Shown here: piece after piece, positions 47,623 to 56,645 of the stretch
Position numbering within the stretch: the first letter of the stretch is position 1
Layout: the number at the start of each line of letters is the position of its first letter
NCBI GenBank assembly: GCA_964537975.1
Contig: CAZIDP010000023.1
Location: forward strand, 1-64,000
Length of the DNA stretch: 64,000 bases
Source: SCBR16-9 sp964537975
GTDB lineage: Bacteria > Hydrogenedentota > Hydrogenedentia > Hydrogenedentales > SCBR16-9
Direction: 5' to 3'
The notes under the pieces: generated by a model
The model's database searches: none
What the model saw: only the letters and a program-made list of their open reading frames with translations
What the model was told of the DNA's origin: nothing
Made by a program: the position numbers and the translations under genes

Positions 47623-48046
47623 AAACGTGTACCCTTCCTCCCTGCCATCGCCCCGATGGCATTAGATGATTGAATGTCTTGGTTCTCGCACAAAAGCTTT
47701 CAGCATTGAATTCTAATTCCATCGGCACTAAATTTGGTTCATCGGTTCATCATCTACACTTTAGTCTACACTGAAAGCTTTTAATTACTTCACGCATAAC
47801 CTGTTATCTTGACAGGATAGTAATTTACGAACCTTAAATTGATATATTTGTGCCCTCCCATTCGATTTGTAACCACTATATTATTCATTCCCGAAAACAA
47901 ACCGCTGGAAATAAACCTGTCGGATGTAAATCCAGCCGGTATAGATAGTACATTCTTGACAGCCCATGATCAAATCACATATTGATATTAATTGAAAACC
48001 TTATGTAGCAGTTCTATGTTTGTCTATTCACAACCAATAATAATAT
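47623..48046. other. Intergenic between glpK and MFS genes
   Basis: About 420 bases holding the MFS promoter and the probable glpK terminator. Nothing else is recognised. Confidence 0.35.
47891..47940 (-). terminator. Probable glpK terminator
   Basis: ACCGGCTGGA pairs with TCCAG-CGGT (one-base bulge), followed on the minus strand by TTGTTTTC. It lies about 110 bases after the glpK stop. Confidence 0.5.
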
Positions 48047-49531
48047 TTATTCATCTCTCATTGAGCGAGTACGCTTTACTGCCGCTTTCCATCCCTTTAA
48101 AACCTCCCCACGCGTAACACTGTCCCATTGAGGTTCAAACCGGTCTTCTGTCGCACCAATACGTTTAAAGTCAGATTCATCTTCCCAGAAACCCACAGCC
48201 AACCCGGCCAAAAATGCGGCTCCGAGTGCAGTAGCTTCAATGCTGGCACTACGCAGTACCGGGATACCCAACACATCTGCCTGGTGTTGCATGAGCAGAT
48301 TGTTGGCCGATGCGCCACCGTCCGCCCGTAGCTCTGGAATGGTAATTCCACTATCCATTTCCATGGCATGGAGTACATCAGCAGATTGAAACGAGATGGA
48401 TTCCAGGGCAGCACGCACCAGATGGGAACGATTGGTTCCACGACTTAATCCACAAATGGTACCTTGCGCACGCATGTCCCAGTGCGGGGCACCGAGACCA
48501 ACAAAAGCAGGAACCACATAGACTCCCCCAGTGTCGGATACAAGTGATGCGATGGTTTCACTTTCTTCTGCTGTTTTAATGAGTTGTAATTCATCCCGTA
48601 ACCATTGAATGACAGCACCCGCGACAAATACGCTACCTTCAAGGGCATACTCAACCTGGTTGTGCATTCCCCAGGCAATCGTTGTCAACAATCCGTGGCT
48701 GGAGGTGACTGGTCTTTCGCCCGTATTCATCAGCATGAAGCACCCTGTGCCATAGGTGTTTTTACAATCGCCTGCATTAAATGCGGTCTGCCCGAACAGG
48801 GCGCTTTGTTGGTCGCCAACCAGGGCTGTTACCGGGATATCTGGTCCGAAAATATTGGTATTACCAAAATGGTGACTGGTAGGATAGACCTCGGGCAACA
48901 GAGACGCTGGAATATCAAGTATGGACAGAAGTTCTTCATCCCATTCCAGCGTGTTGATATTGAACATCAATGTACGGGATGCATTGGTCAGATCAGTTGC
49001 ATGGTTACCCGTCAGATTGTACAACAACCAACTATCAACCGTACCGAAACACAGCTCCCCATTTTCTGCACGTTTTCGAAGTGACGGGTGCTGCCGCAAT
49101 AGCCAACATATTTTAGTGCCTGAAAAATAAGCATCAAGTACCAGGCCTGTTTTTCTTTGAAACAAAGCTTCATACCCATTTAAGCGAAGCCTTTCACATT
49201 GGGAAACGGTACGTCGGCATTGCCAGACTATTGCATTGTGTACTGGCTTTCCGGTAGCGCGTTCCCATAACAACGTCGTTTCGCGCTGGTTCGTGATGCC
49301 GATAGCAGCAATGGATTTGGGATCAATTCCCGATTTTTCCACCACCGCCATCGCGGTACGTTTTTGGCTATCCCAAATAGCTAGTGGGTCATGTTCAACC
49401 CATCCCGGACGTGGATAGTATTGCTGGAATTCTTCTTGCGCGCTGGCAATTATCTGCGCACCATGATCGAACAAGATACTTCTGGAACTGGTTGTGCCCT
49501 GGTCCAGAGCCAACACATATTTTTTCCCCAT
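48047..49531 (-). CDS. glpK: Glycerol kinase
   Basis: 494 residues. LALDQGTTSSRSILFD is the ATP/phosphate loop; ITNQRETTLLWERATGKP, FSGTKICWLL and GDQQSALFGQ are typical, and RADGGASANNLLMQ ends the second half. It phosphorylates glycerol. No glpF or glpD lies nearby. Confidence 0.96.
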   Translation of the reverse strand: MGKKYVLALDQGTTSSRSILFDHGAQIIASAQEEFQQYYPRPGWVEHDPLAIWDSQKRTAMAVVEKSGIDPKSIAAIGITNQRETTLLWERATGKPVHNAIVWQCRRTVSQCERLRLNGYEALFQRKTGLVLDAYFSGTKICWLLRQHPSLRKRAENGELCFGTVDSWLLYNLTGNHATDLTNASRTLMFNINTLEWDEELLSILDIPASLLPEVYPTSHHFGNTNIFGPDIPVTALVGDQQSALFGQTAFNAGDCKNTYGTGCFMLMNTGERPVTSSHGLLTTIAWGMHNQVEYALEGSVFVAGAVIQWLRDELQLIKTAEESETIASLVSDTGGVYVVPAFVGLGAPHWDMRAQGTICGLSRGTNRSHLVRAALESISFQSADVLHAMEMDSGITIPELRADGGASANNLLMQHQADVLGIPVLRSASIEATALGAAFLAGLAVGFWEDESDFKRIGATEDRFEPQWDSVTRGEVLKGWKAAVKRTRSMRDE

Positions 49532-49582
49532 CCCACTACAACTCCCCGGTATGATGCTGGTAATTATTATAATACTATTTAA

Positions 49583-50176
49583 TCAATTGAGTAATTCATC
49601 CAACTTCTGTGTTATTTCGTTTCGATAACTTGAAGAAACACCGATGTGAATATCCTGGATAATCCCTTCTTTGTCGATGATTACAGTCTGCGGCAAGTTA
49701 CTTGCAGCATAATCTGTCGAAGCCTCGACATAGGTGTCCATGAGGACATCCAGCTTCAGGTTAAGAGATTTTACATAATCTTGAACCAAATCCTTCGGTT
49801 CTCTAACATTGACTGCATAGAACACGACATCCTTGTCCGCATACTCTTGCGCGATGCCATCCAGGATGGGCAGGCCTTCACGGCATTGATAACACCAGGT
49901 AGCCCAGAAATCCAGCACCACGACTTCACTGCCCAAATGTTCGGAAAGGGTCACCGAGCTTGTATTATCACCAAGGCGTTCCAGCGAAAAGTCTGGAGCT
50001 GCCTGCTCTAATAAAGGATGCGGAGGAGCGCTTGTAAACATCATATAAACCAGAAAAATCAGTATCAATATTGGTACATAGAAGCTCCAACCGCGCTTCT
50101 TTCCAATTTGCTCACTGGTTATTATGGATTCATCTTGAATGGGATCATCTCCGTCATTTTTCTGATCGTCGCTCAT
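49583..50176 (-). CDS. Membrane-anchored TlpA-like thiol-disulfide protein
   Basis: 197 residues. A cytosolic acidic lead of 30 residues, one helix (FYVPILILIFLVYMMF), then a thioredoxin fold outside with WATWCYQCREGLP (CxxC active site) and the cis-Pro strand ASNLPQTVIID. Probably reduces or isomerises disulfides of exported proteins or cytochromes. AAAGG lies before the ATG. Divergent from the Tat Gfo/Idh gene. Confidence 0.9.
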   Translation of the reverse strand: MSDDQKNDGDDPIQDESIITSEQIGKKRGWSFYVPILILIFLVYMMFTSAPPHPLLEQAAPDFSLERLGDNTSSVTLSEHLGSEVVVLDFWATWCYQCREGLPILDGIAQEYADKDVVFYAVNVREPKDLVQDYVKSLNLKLDVLMDTYVEASTDYAASNLPQTVIIDKEGIIQDIHIGVSSSYRNEITQKLDELLN

Positions 50177-50487
50177 ATCTTTACCTTTCGTTACTGCTGT
50201 ATATCCATTGCTAAAAAACTTTTCAAATGATCGTTACAACCATACGGCATCAACGATCATATATAATCAAAGACAATCCTAGTCTATTCTGTGTGTATGG
50301 ATTTACAAAAATCAAGTCATGTGCCCACATTTTGTTAATACGCTTCAATGCAGTGACATTCAAGAACTTGCTACTTTTATATTCAGTTAGACAGTAAATA
50401 CTCGGAAAAGTTGCATTACAATAGTGCGAGCGCAATAATGTATATAATTGAACAAAATTCTTACTGGTTCCGGGAGATTAACAAGTA
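50177..50487. promoter_or_regulatory. Divergent promoter region
   Basis: About 310 AT-rich bases between the TlpA-like and Gfo/Idh/MocA genes. It must contain both promoters; no specific boxes assigned. Confidence 0.35.
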
Positions 50488-51771
50488 ATGAGCAAAAAAT
50501 CAGATTGTACGCGCAGAACATTTATACGGAATTCAATCGGTGCAGGAGCAGCAATGATAGCGGCACCGATGATTTTGCCTTCAGGATTGTTGGCAGCACC
50601 GGGACGACCAGGACCCAATGATCGTATCGGGGTAGCAGTAATCGGGCCTGGCCGAATGGGAAGTTCGCTAATGGGGCAATACCCCCGCGAAGGCACAGAA
50701 ATCGTGGCATTCGCCGATTGCAACCAGGAGCGCCTTAGTCAGGCCAAAGACAAGTTCCCCAAGGCAGAAACCTATCACCACTACCGGGATCTGCTGGATG
50801 ACCCGAATGTCGATGCGGTGATGATTGCGACTCCTGACCATTGGCACGCACTGAATACGGTTCACGCATGTGAAGCTGGTAAGGATGTCTACGTTGAGAA
50901 ACCGATGTGCCTGACCATTCGTGAAGGCCAACTCATGGTAGCGGCAGCCGAGCAACATGGTTGTATTGTTACCACGGGCAGCATGCAACGCTCCATGGAA
51001 GCCTGCCGAAAAGGTTGTGAAATGGTGCGTAATGGACGTGCAGGCAAAATCAGTGCGGTTCATACCAACAATTATCCCAGCCCCTGGGAATGTGAATTGC
51101 CTGAAGAGCCTGTACCGGATGGTCTCGACTGGGATTTCTGGTGTGGCCAGACTGAGCCGCGCCCGTATAACAGGTTACTTTACTTGCCACGGGGTGATGG
51201 GCAACGTGATGAACGCGGTCCGCTGGGATGGATATCGTACCGGCCCTATTCTGGGGGAGAAGTGACAGGCTGGGGCACACATGGACTGGATTTGATTCAA
51301 TGGGCACTCGGGACAGATGAGAATGGACCGGTTGAAATCTGGCCAGAAGAAGAAGGCTTGTGGGGTCCCGTATCTTTCCGCTACGCCAATGGTATCACTG
51401 TTCACCTGGATGGCTCCGGGCCGATGGGAGGCGGACGTTTTGTAGGGGACGAGGGTGAAATTGTTATCGATCGGGGCCGCTATGATGCCCGTCCAACGAG
51501 CATTATTGAAACACCTACCACCGATGATGAGATAAAGCTGGAGGTCAGTACAGACCATATGCAGAACTGGCTCGACTGCATTCGTTCGCGACAGCAGACT
51601 ATAACGAATGTGAAAGTTGGCCACAGCACCACCATATTATGTCACCTGATTAATATCACCCGCTGGACAGGTCGCAAGCTCGAATGGGACCCGGAAAACG
51701 AAGTTTTTGTGAATGATGAGGAAGCCAACGGTTTACTAGCTCGTGAAATGCGCGCACCCTACAGTTTTTAA
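50488..51771 (+). CDS. Tat-exported Gfo/Idh/MocA oxidoreductase
   Basis: 427 residues. Tat motif CTRRTFIRNS and an Ala-rich helix lead to GVAVIGPGRMGSSL (nucleotide loop), ATPDHWHALN, VYVEKPMCLTIREG (catalytic Lys) and EVTGWGTHGLDLIQWALG. GGGAG precedes the ATG. It lies alone with its own terminator. The substrate is probably a sugar or cyclitol; the nucleotide loop (GPGRMG) deviates from the commoner GxGxxG. Confidence 0.92.
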   Translation: MSKKSDCTRRTFIRNSIGAGAAMIAAPMILPSGLLAAPGRPGPNDRIGVAVIGPGRMGSSLMGQYPREGTEIVAFADCNQERLSQAKDKFPKAETYHHYRDLLDDPNVDAVMIATPDHWHALNTVHACEAGKDVYVEKPMCLTIREGQLMVAAAEQHGCIVTTGSMQRSMEACRKGCEMVRNGRAGKISAVHTNNYPSPWECELPEEPVPDGLDWDFWCGQTEPRPYNRLLYLPRGDGQRDERGPLGWISYRPYSGGEVTGWGTHGLDLIQWALGTDENGPVEIWPEEEGLWGPVSFRYANGITVHLDGSGPMGGGRFVGDEGEIVIDRGRYDARPTSIIETPTTDDEIKLEVSTDHMQNWLDCIRSRQQTITNVKVGHSTTILCHLINITRWTGRKLEWDPENEVFVNDEEANGLLAREMRAPYSF

Positions 51772-51792
51772 TAGGTCTGATGATGTGATTTT

Positions 51793-51833
51793 ACAGGTGG
51801 CTGTCATTTAATGATACGCCACCTGTTTTACTT
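51793..51833 (+). terminator. Terminator of the Gfo/Idh/MocA gene
   Basis: Perfect 9-bp stem ACAGGTGGC (51793-51801) with GCCACCTGT (51818-51826) followed by TTTTACTTT. It lies 22 bases after the stop and before the convergent hydrolase gene. Confidence 0.88.
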
Positions 51834-51864
51834 TGGACAGGCACTACTGTTCATATAATTGTAT

Positions 51865-52998
51865 TTATTCAAGTGGTAAATACTTTTTGATAATCTGCGA
51901 AGCTGCTGCGTCACACAGAAGAAACGCTTCGTTGCCTCCGCTGTTGCAAAGGGCCACAACGGCAAAGTTACGTTCAGGGGCAATCCATATGATGGCATAA
52001 AACATGGTGTTGGAGCCGGCATGTGTCAGTGCAGTGCCACCGGCCCAATCTCTTTCTACCATAGTCCACCCCATCCAGTACGCTTCATATCCCATTTCCG
52101 GTTCATGAAGAAACGCCAATGTCTCTGGTTTCAATGCAAGCGCGGTTTGTTGTCCAAGATGGAACGCGGCATAGCGCGCAAAATCCAGTACGGAACAATG
52201 CACTGTTCCGGCGGGTGCGATGGCCGGTGGGTTGTCGCCTCTTTCGTCTGGTTCTACTGGATTGGGGTTATGCCCGTAGGGCTGGTCAATTTTGCCAAGA
52301 GTTGCCGGGGCGCCAAATCCCGCTGATTCCATCCCCAGCTTTAGAAAAACCTTCTCACGCAGCAGACGTTCAAACGAAGTTTCTGTCACCCGTTCCAGCA
52401 TTGCTCCGGCAATGGCAAAGCCAGCATTTGAATAACGTGTTTCTGTTCCGGGCGTGTACTCCGGGGGTTTGGACAATATGCCCTCTACCAATTGCATGCG
52501 TTGCTGAGATGCTGTTCCTTCTCTCTCCCACAGGCGTGACCACAATTCATGGTTGATATCGGTCGGACAACCGGATTTGTTGGAAAGTAATTGTTTCAGC
52601 GTGACTTGCGCAAAAGCAGGATGGATATTTACGTCATGGAAAACTTGACCAAGGGTAGTTTCCCAGGTTATTTTTCCTGCTTCCACCAATGTCGCAGCCA
52701 GGACGGCGGTTATGGATTTGGTGCAGGAACCAATATGATATTTATCATCTATCGTGACACGATCTTCCGCCCCACGTTTTCTGACGCCGCTTGCACCTGC
52801 TGCCCGTAATTCCCCATCCAAGATCACAGCAACAGCCAAAGAAGGAAGCTCCGTAGACTCCAGCAGCGCTTCCAGCTCCGGTGTCAGGTCATCATGCATG
52901 GCGGAAGATGAAGCAACGGCATATGAATGAATCAATAACATAACAAACAACATTTTATAAGATCGCATGAGGGATAATATTGAATATTTCTCTGTCAT
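51865..52998 (-). CDS. Class C beta-lactamase-like serine hydrolase
   Basis: 377 residues from ATG 52998 (or 367 from ATG 52968, which opens a cleaner signal peptide MRSYKMLFVMLL). SCTK holds the nucleophile (SxxK), YSNAGF the YxN motif and LTHAGSN the third box. This broad family includes penicillin-binding esterases and D-aminopeptidases; substrate unknown. ATG 52998 overlaps by four bases the stop of the 26-codon stub after the HEPN gene (ATGA), so it may be translated with that toxin-like run. Confidence 0.88.
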   Translation of the reverse strand: MTEKYSILSLMRSYKMLFVMLLIHSYAVASSSAMHDDLTPELEALLESTELPSLAVAVILDGELRAAGASGVRKRGAEDRVTIDDKYHIGSCTKSITAVLAATLVEAGKITWETTLGQVFHDVNIHPAFAQVTLKQLLSNKSGCPTDINHELWSRLWEREGTASQQRMQLVEGILSKPPEYTPGTETRYSNAGFAIAGAMLERVTETSFERLLREKVFLKLGMESAGFGAPATLGKIDQPYGHNPNPVEPDERGDNPPAIAPAGTVHCSVLDFARYAAFHLGQQTALALKPETLAFLHEPEMGYEAYWMGWTMVERDWAGGTALTHAGSNTMFYAIIWIAPERNFAVVALCNSGGNEAFLLCDAAASQIIKKYLPLE

Positions 52999-53075
52999 GT
53001 CCAATCACTTTTTCTGTTCAGGTTCAGGCAATTAAGTATAGCATCGCGATAGCCTGGTTTTAATCCATCCATCAT
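52995..53075 (-). pseudogene. Truncated MNT nucleotidyltransferase (antitoxin) stub
   Basis: A 26-codon ORF, MMDGLKPGYRDAILNCLNLN then six unrelated residues. The opening resembles the N-terminus of minimal nucleotidyltransferases (GLKPEYREAIL-type) that follow HI0074-type HEPN genes. It overlaps the HEPN stop by one base (TGATG), as in intact pairs. The GSRxxG and DxD catalytic parts are absent, replaced by the serine hydrolase gene, whose ATG overlaps this stop. It might also be a chance small ORF. Confidence 0.5.
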
Positions 53076-53485
53076 CAGGCCCGTTTTTGTTCAAGTCGTA
53101 TACATACCGTATTAAGCGCAGGTGCATAATTATTTTTGATAAGTTGTTCTGCTTCTTTTGCAATGCTTTCCTCGTATGTATGGCTGAGGAGTTCGCGTTT
53201 TTCCAGCGCGTCCAACAATATCTCCCCTTCTGGCTGGCTGAGATACTCCACTTCGAATGCTTTACGAAGTGTTTCTCTGGGTGTCATGACGGTCAGCCCC
53301 TCATGGTTCAGTCGATCCTTGAGTGTCTTCCAGCACAATTCGAAAGTTAACTCAAAGATCTGTACCAAACCTGCCCGCTCCAAATCTGTATACGCTGTCT
53401 TGCGGCAAGCAGCGTCTAACTGTCGCATTGCTTTCCGAAAATTATCGAGGTGCTGCTCCCAGCGTGTTTCATCCTGATAGGGCAT
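53075..53485 (-). CDS. HI0074-family HEPN protein (MNT-partner toxin-like)
   Basis: 136 residues. The fold and phrases LDNFRKAMRQLDAA, FELTFELCWKTLKD and TPRETLRKAFE are typical of HI0074 'nucleotidyltransferase substrate-binding' proteins. The toxin motif Rx4HxY is intact: Arg97, His102, Tyr104 (RELLSHTY). In studied pairs the HEPN is an RNase and the MNT partner AMPylates the Tyr to silence it. Here the partner is only a stub (see 52995-53075), so the gene is either unneutralised, silenced elsewhere, or inactive. Confidence 0.85.
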   Translation of the reverse strand: MPYQDETRWEQHLDNFRKAMRQLDAACRKTAYTDLERAGLVQIFELTFELCWKTLKDRLNHEGLTVMTPRETLRKAFEVEYLSQPEGEILLDALEKRELLSHTYEESIAKEAEQLIKNNYAPALNTVCIRLEQKRA

Positions 53486-53773
53486 GAATTCTCTTTCTTG
53501 TAAAGACTATTTCTTACGAGATAGTACACATTTTGATAAAAACGTAGCAAAATGCTCCAGAATTTGCACCCAGGAATTCCAGGCACTTAGATCAAGGAGT
53601 AATACTATAGCTCAAGAATCTCCTGGAAAGACTGTATTGCTGATGAAGATATTCTATTCATCCAGTCACTATCATACGTTAGTTATATAATAATTTTTAT
53701 AATCATAAGCTTGATTTATAAAAATTTTCTGCTATAATAATTTCATGATACACATCGTGCTGTTTTTTAATAG
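53486..53773. other. Intergenic, nothing recognised
   Basis: About 290 AT-rich bases upstream of the HEPN gene, which must hold its promoter. Nothing else is supported. Confidence 0.35.
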
Positions 53774-53920
53774 CTCATAATATTCGACATCATAAAAGAT
53801 ATTCAGGGCTGGATGTATGGTGCCGGGTATACAGATATTGATGGACACCGTTGGAACATCCTGTATATAGATATGGAGAAGATGCCCCACAGGCTTGAGT
53901 CACTTAACACGAGGGAGTGA
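53774..53920 (+). pseudogene. VOC (glyoxalase-like) C-terminal remnant
   Basis: An open stretch of 48 codons after a stop reads GWMYGAGYTDIDGHRWNILY then IDMEKMP, matching the C-terminus of VOC proteins (DPDGHRWNVLYMD). No start or first half is present, so it is a remnant. It lies at the head of a VOC/SRPBCC/SnoaL/DUF899 cassette, where related genes often carry more than one VOC member. Confidence 0.7.
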
Positions 53921-54006
53921 TAGACTGATATTGGCAGCTTATTGTTTATGCAATTATTAATTTGTTGATACATTTTCAGAATTGAAAACCGATATGGGAG
54001 CAACAT

Positions 54007-54384
54007 ATGGGTAATGCATTATATTTTGAAATTCAGGCGGATGATTTGGATCGCGCTGCACACTTTTATACTACGGTCTTTGGATGGCAGTTTGAGAAAC
54101 TGGAAGGATTCCCCATTGAATACCGACATATCAGGGCAAAAAACTTGTACGGAGGCTTGCTCAAGCGGCCCGCAGCCACACCTCCTCCGGAATGTGGCAC
54201 TAACGCGTTTGTGTGCTCATTTGAAGTAGATGATTTTGATACGACGGCGGACATTGTTGAAAAATTAGGAGGGTTGATTGCACTACCCAAGTTTGCGCTA
54301 CCAGGATCGCGTTGGCAAGGGTATTTTCTCGATACTGAAGGCAATACATTTGGCATTTATCAGGTTGATGAAACGGCAAATTAA
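54007..54384 (+). CDS. VOC family protein
   Basis: 125 residues. LYFEIQADDLDRAAHFYTTV opens one beta-alpha-beta-beta-beta module and GYFLDTEGNTFGIYQ closes it. GGGAG precedes the ATG. Members bind metals and include dioxygenases, epimerases and resistance proteins; its activity is unknown. First intact gene of a four-gene plus-strand cassette. Confidence 0.9.
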   Translation: MGNALYFEIQADDLDRAAHFYTTVFGWQFEKLEGFPIEYRHIRAKNLYGGLLKRPAATPPPECGTNAFVCSFEVDDFDTTADIVEKLGGLIALPKFALPGSRWQGYFLDTEGNTFGIYQVDETAN

Positions 54385-54422
54385 GTCACAATTCAGAGAC
54401 AACACCAGAGAGGATATTACAC

Positions 54423-54896
54423 ATGAAAACGCAAAACTATACTGTAGAAATTGAAGCTCCGAAAGAAGTAGTCTGGCAAGTCATGTTATCAGATAAAACA
54501 TACCGCATCTGGACAGAAGCCTTTTGTTCTGGCTCACATTTTGTCGGTGACTGGAGTGAAGGGAGCAAAATGCTGTTTCTGGGCCCAGATGAATCGGGCA
54601 AAATGGGTGGCATGGTGAGCAAGATCAAAGAAAACCGAAGCTGCGATGTCATATCAATTGAACACCTCGGCATTGTCAACGATGGTGTAGAAGACACTAC
54701 AAGCGACGCGGTCCTCCAGTGGAAAGGAGCAATTGAAAGTTACACACTCACGGACTTGGGCGATAAAACAAAAGTACAGGTAGATATTGATGTCGCTGAT
54801 GAGTACACGGAATTATTCGAGACCATGTGGCCAAAAGCATTGCAAAAGCTTAAGGATGTGGCTGAGCAATATCATGCATCGCATTTAAATGTGTAA
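54423..54896 (+). CDS. SRPBCC/AHSA1-like ligand-binding protein
   Basis: 157 residues with the START-like fold pattern: YTVEIEAPKEVVWQVM and SDKTYRIWTEAFCSGSHFVG, and a C-terminal helix ETMWPKALQKLKDVAE. GAGAGG precedes the ATG. Such proteins sit beside VOC and DUF899 genes in many genomes; function unknown. Confidence 0.88.
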   Translation: MKTQNYTVEIEAPKEVVWQVMLSDKTYRIWTEAFCSGSHFVGDWSEGSKMLFLGPDESGKMGGMVSKIKENRSCDVISIEHLGIVNDGVEDTTSDAVLQWKGAIESYTLTDLGDKTKVQVDIDVADEYTELFETMWPKALQKLKDVAEQYHASHLNV

Positions 54897-54959
54897 ATAG
54901 AGCATCATACTCTTGGAAAATCTACTTAGCAATCTGTGTTTACATAAAGAACAAGGGAT

Positions 54960-55325
54960 ATGACAATGTCTGAGCGAAGTGACTTATTGCAAAAATTTAA
55001 TAAAGCATTTGCCACTTGTGACTTCGAGTTTATTTTAGAGCAAGTAACCGATGACATCTGTTGGGTCATTATTGGCCAACAGAAAGTGGAAGGTAAAGAA
55101 GCTTTTGAGGAAGCCTTGAAAGCAATGCTTACAGGAGATGAAATAACTATCACCATTGACCACAATATTACCCATGGAAAAGAAGCCGTTTTGAACGGGA
55201 CAGTTCATAACCCTGGCCAAAACAAAACATATGCTTTTTGCGACATCTATGATTTTGACGGGCTGAAAGATGCCCGAATAAAAAAATTAACATCGTATGT
55301 AATTGAGGAAAAAGGCACTAATTAG
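54960..55325 (+). CDS. SnoaL/NTF2-like protein
   Basis: 121 residues (119 if the second ATG at 54966 is used, which AAGGG favours). DLLQKFNKAFATCDFEFILE and VEGKEAFEEALKAM are NTF2-like. No catalytic residues can be assigned. Part of the VOC/SRPBCC/DUF899 cassette. Confidence 0.82.
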   Translation: MTMSERSDLLQKFNKAFATCDFEFILEQVTDDICWVIIGQQKVEGKEAFEEALKAMLTGDEITITIDHNITHGKEAVLNGTVHNPGQNKTYAFCDIYDFDGLKDARIKKLTSYVIEEKGTN

Positions 55326-55346
55326 CATGATTCAGGGGTTATAAAC

Positions 55347-56036
55347 ATGGAACATTGCGACAATGCTGCTTTACCGAATGTTGTTTCACAACAGGAATGG
55401 GAAGAAGCACTTGCGAAATTGCTGATCAAGGAAAAAGAGCTGACGCGCATGCGAGATGCGTTGAGTGCAGAACGGCGCAGAATGCCCATGGTGAAAATAT
55501 CAAAACCTTATGTGTTTCAAGGAGAGGAAGGGCCAAAAAGCCTGTTGGAGTTGTTTGAAAATCGACATCAACTCATTGTGTACCACTTCATGTTTGCTGC
55601 CCCAGAATGGAAAGCGGGATGTGATGGATGTTCCTGGGTGGTTGATGCGATGACCCATCTGGCTCATTTACACGCACGTGATACTTCATTGGTGCTGGTT
55701 TCTCGTGCTCCATTAAAGAAGCTGATAGACTATAAATTACGCATGGGATGGAATGTACCCTGGTTTTCATCTCATGAAAGTGATTTTAATTATGATTTTG
55801 GAGCAACAACACCGAAAGGCGAAAAGCATGGCGCCAGTGTTTTTCTGCGGGAGAACAGTACAATATTCCGAACGTATTATACAGGTGCACGCGGAATTGA
55901 ATATCTGGGCAGCCATTGGAGCTATCTCGACCTCACCCCGTATGGCCGTCAGGAAACCTGGGAAGATTCACCTGAAGGCTGGCCCCAAACACAACCTTAT
56001 GTCTGGAACCGTCGCCACGATGAATACGAAGTTTGA
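55347..56036 (+). CDS. DUF899 thioredoxin-fold protein
   Basis: 229 residues. The family phrases VSQQEWEEALAKLLIKEKEL, LFENRHQLIVYHFMF and GCDGCSWVVDAMTHLAHL, and the end GWPQTQPYVWNRRHDEY, are diagnostic. The CxxC-like GCDGC lies where thioredoxins keep their active site, but DUF899 function is unknown. End of the cassette. Confidence 0.93.
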   Translation: MEHCDNAALPNVVSQQEWEEALAKLLIKEKELTRMRDALSAERRRMPMVKISKPYVFQGEEGPKSLLELFENRHQLIVYHFMFAAPEWKAGCDGCSWVVDAMTHLAHLHARDTSLVLVSRAPLKKLIDYKLRMGWNVPWFSSHESDFNYDFGATTPKGEKHGASVFLRENSTIFRTYYTGARGIEYLGSHWSYLDLTPYGRQETWEDSPEGWPQTQPYVWNRRHDEYEV

Positions 56037-56078
56037 TTTTGTGAGTATGCTTACTATGGCATAAGCATAACATAACCA

Positions 56079-56645
56079 CTATTCGGCTGGTTGGTACAGG
56101 CCAATTTTATCAAGAGCAAAATGATATTCCTCACTGTCTTCCGGGAATCTTTCCATCATCAGGTTTACCAGCCAGGCGATATTCGCCATATCATTCAATT
56201 GTTCATAACAGGTCATCAAATCACCGTACACCATGCGTGTACTCTCCCACTCCGGATAATTCAGGATGATTTGCTCATAATTACGCGCTGCTTCTTCATA
56301 TTCTCCGAGCTTTTGCAATTGAAGATTGGCCATCGCACGCAGGTATGCCGGGGCATCAGGAGATTCAGGCTCCGCATCAAAAGCAGTCTGGTGCGAAGAA
56401 ATGGTTTGCTGAACATGCTCACGTTCACCAGGACGTAATGGTCCGGGATCACGCTCCAGCACTGCACGCATATCTTCCTGTGTCAACTGGTCTACCGTAA
56501 TAACTGGGCGTTGTGCTTGAGTGGTCTCATCTTGGGCATTCTCCCCATCATTACTGCGTGTCAATCCAATGACCAGAATCAAGGATACAACGGCAATAAT
56601 AGCCAGGAGATGCCAATTGTCACGAAGCGTTTGATTAATCTGCAT
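56079..56645 (-). CDS. Membrane-anchored TPR protein of the pilin operon
   Basis: 188 residues. One N-terminal helix (HLLAIIAVVSLILVIGL), an acidic linker, then TPR-like repeats (YLRAMANLQLQKLGEYEEAA and YEQIILNYPEWES). It follows the PilX-like gene without a gap. It may help assemble or anchor the pilus-like machine; inference from position. Confidence 0.75.
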   Translation of the reverse strand: MQINQTLRDNWHLLAIIAVVSLILVIGLTRSNDGENAQDETTQAQRPVITVDQLTQEDMRAVLERDPGPLRPGEREHVQQTISSHQTAFDAEPESPDAPAYLRAMANLQLQKLGEYEEAARNYEQIILNYPEWESTRMVYGDLMTCYEQLNDMANIAWLVNLMMERFPEDSEEYHFALDKIGLYQPAE

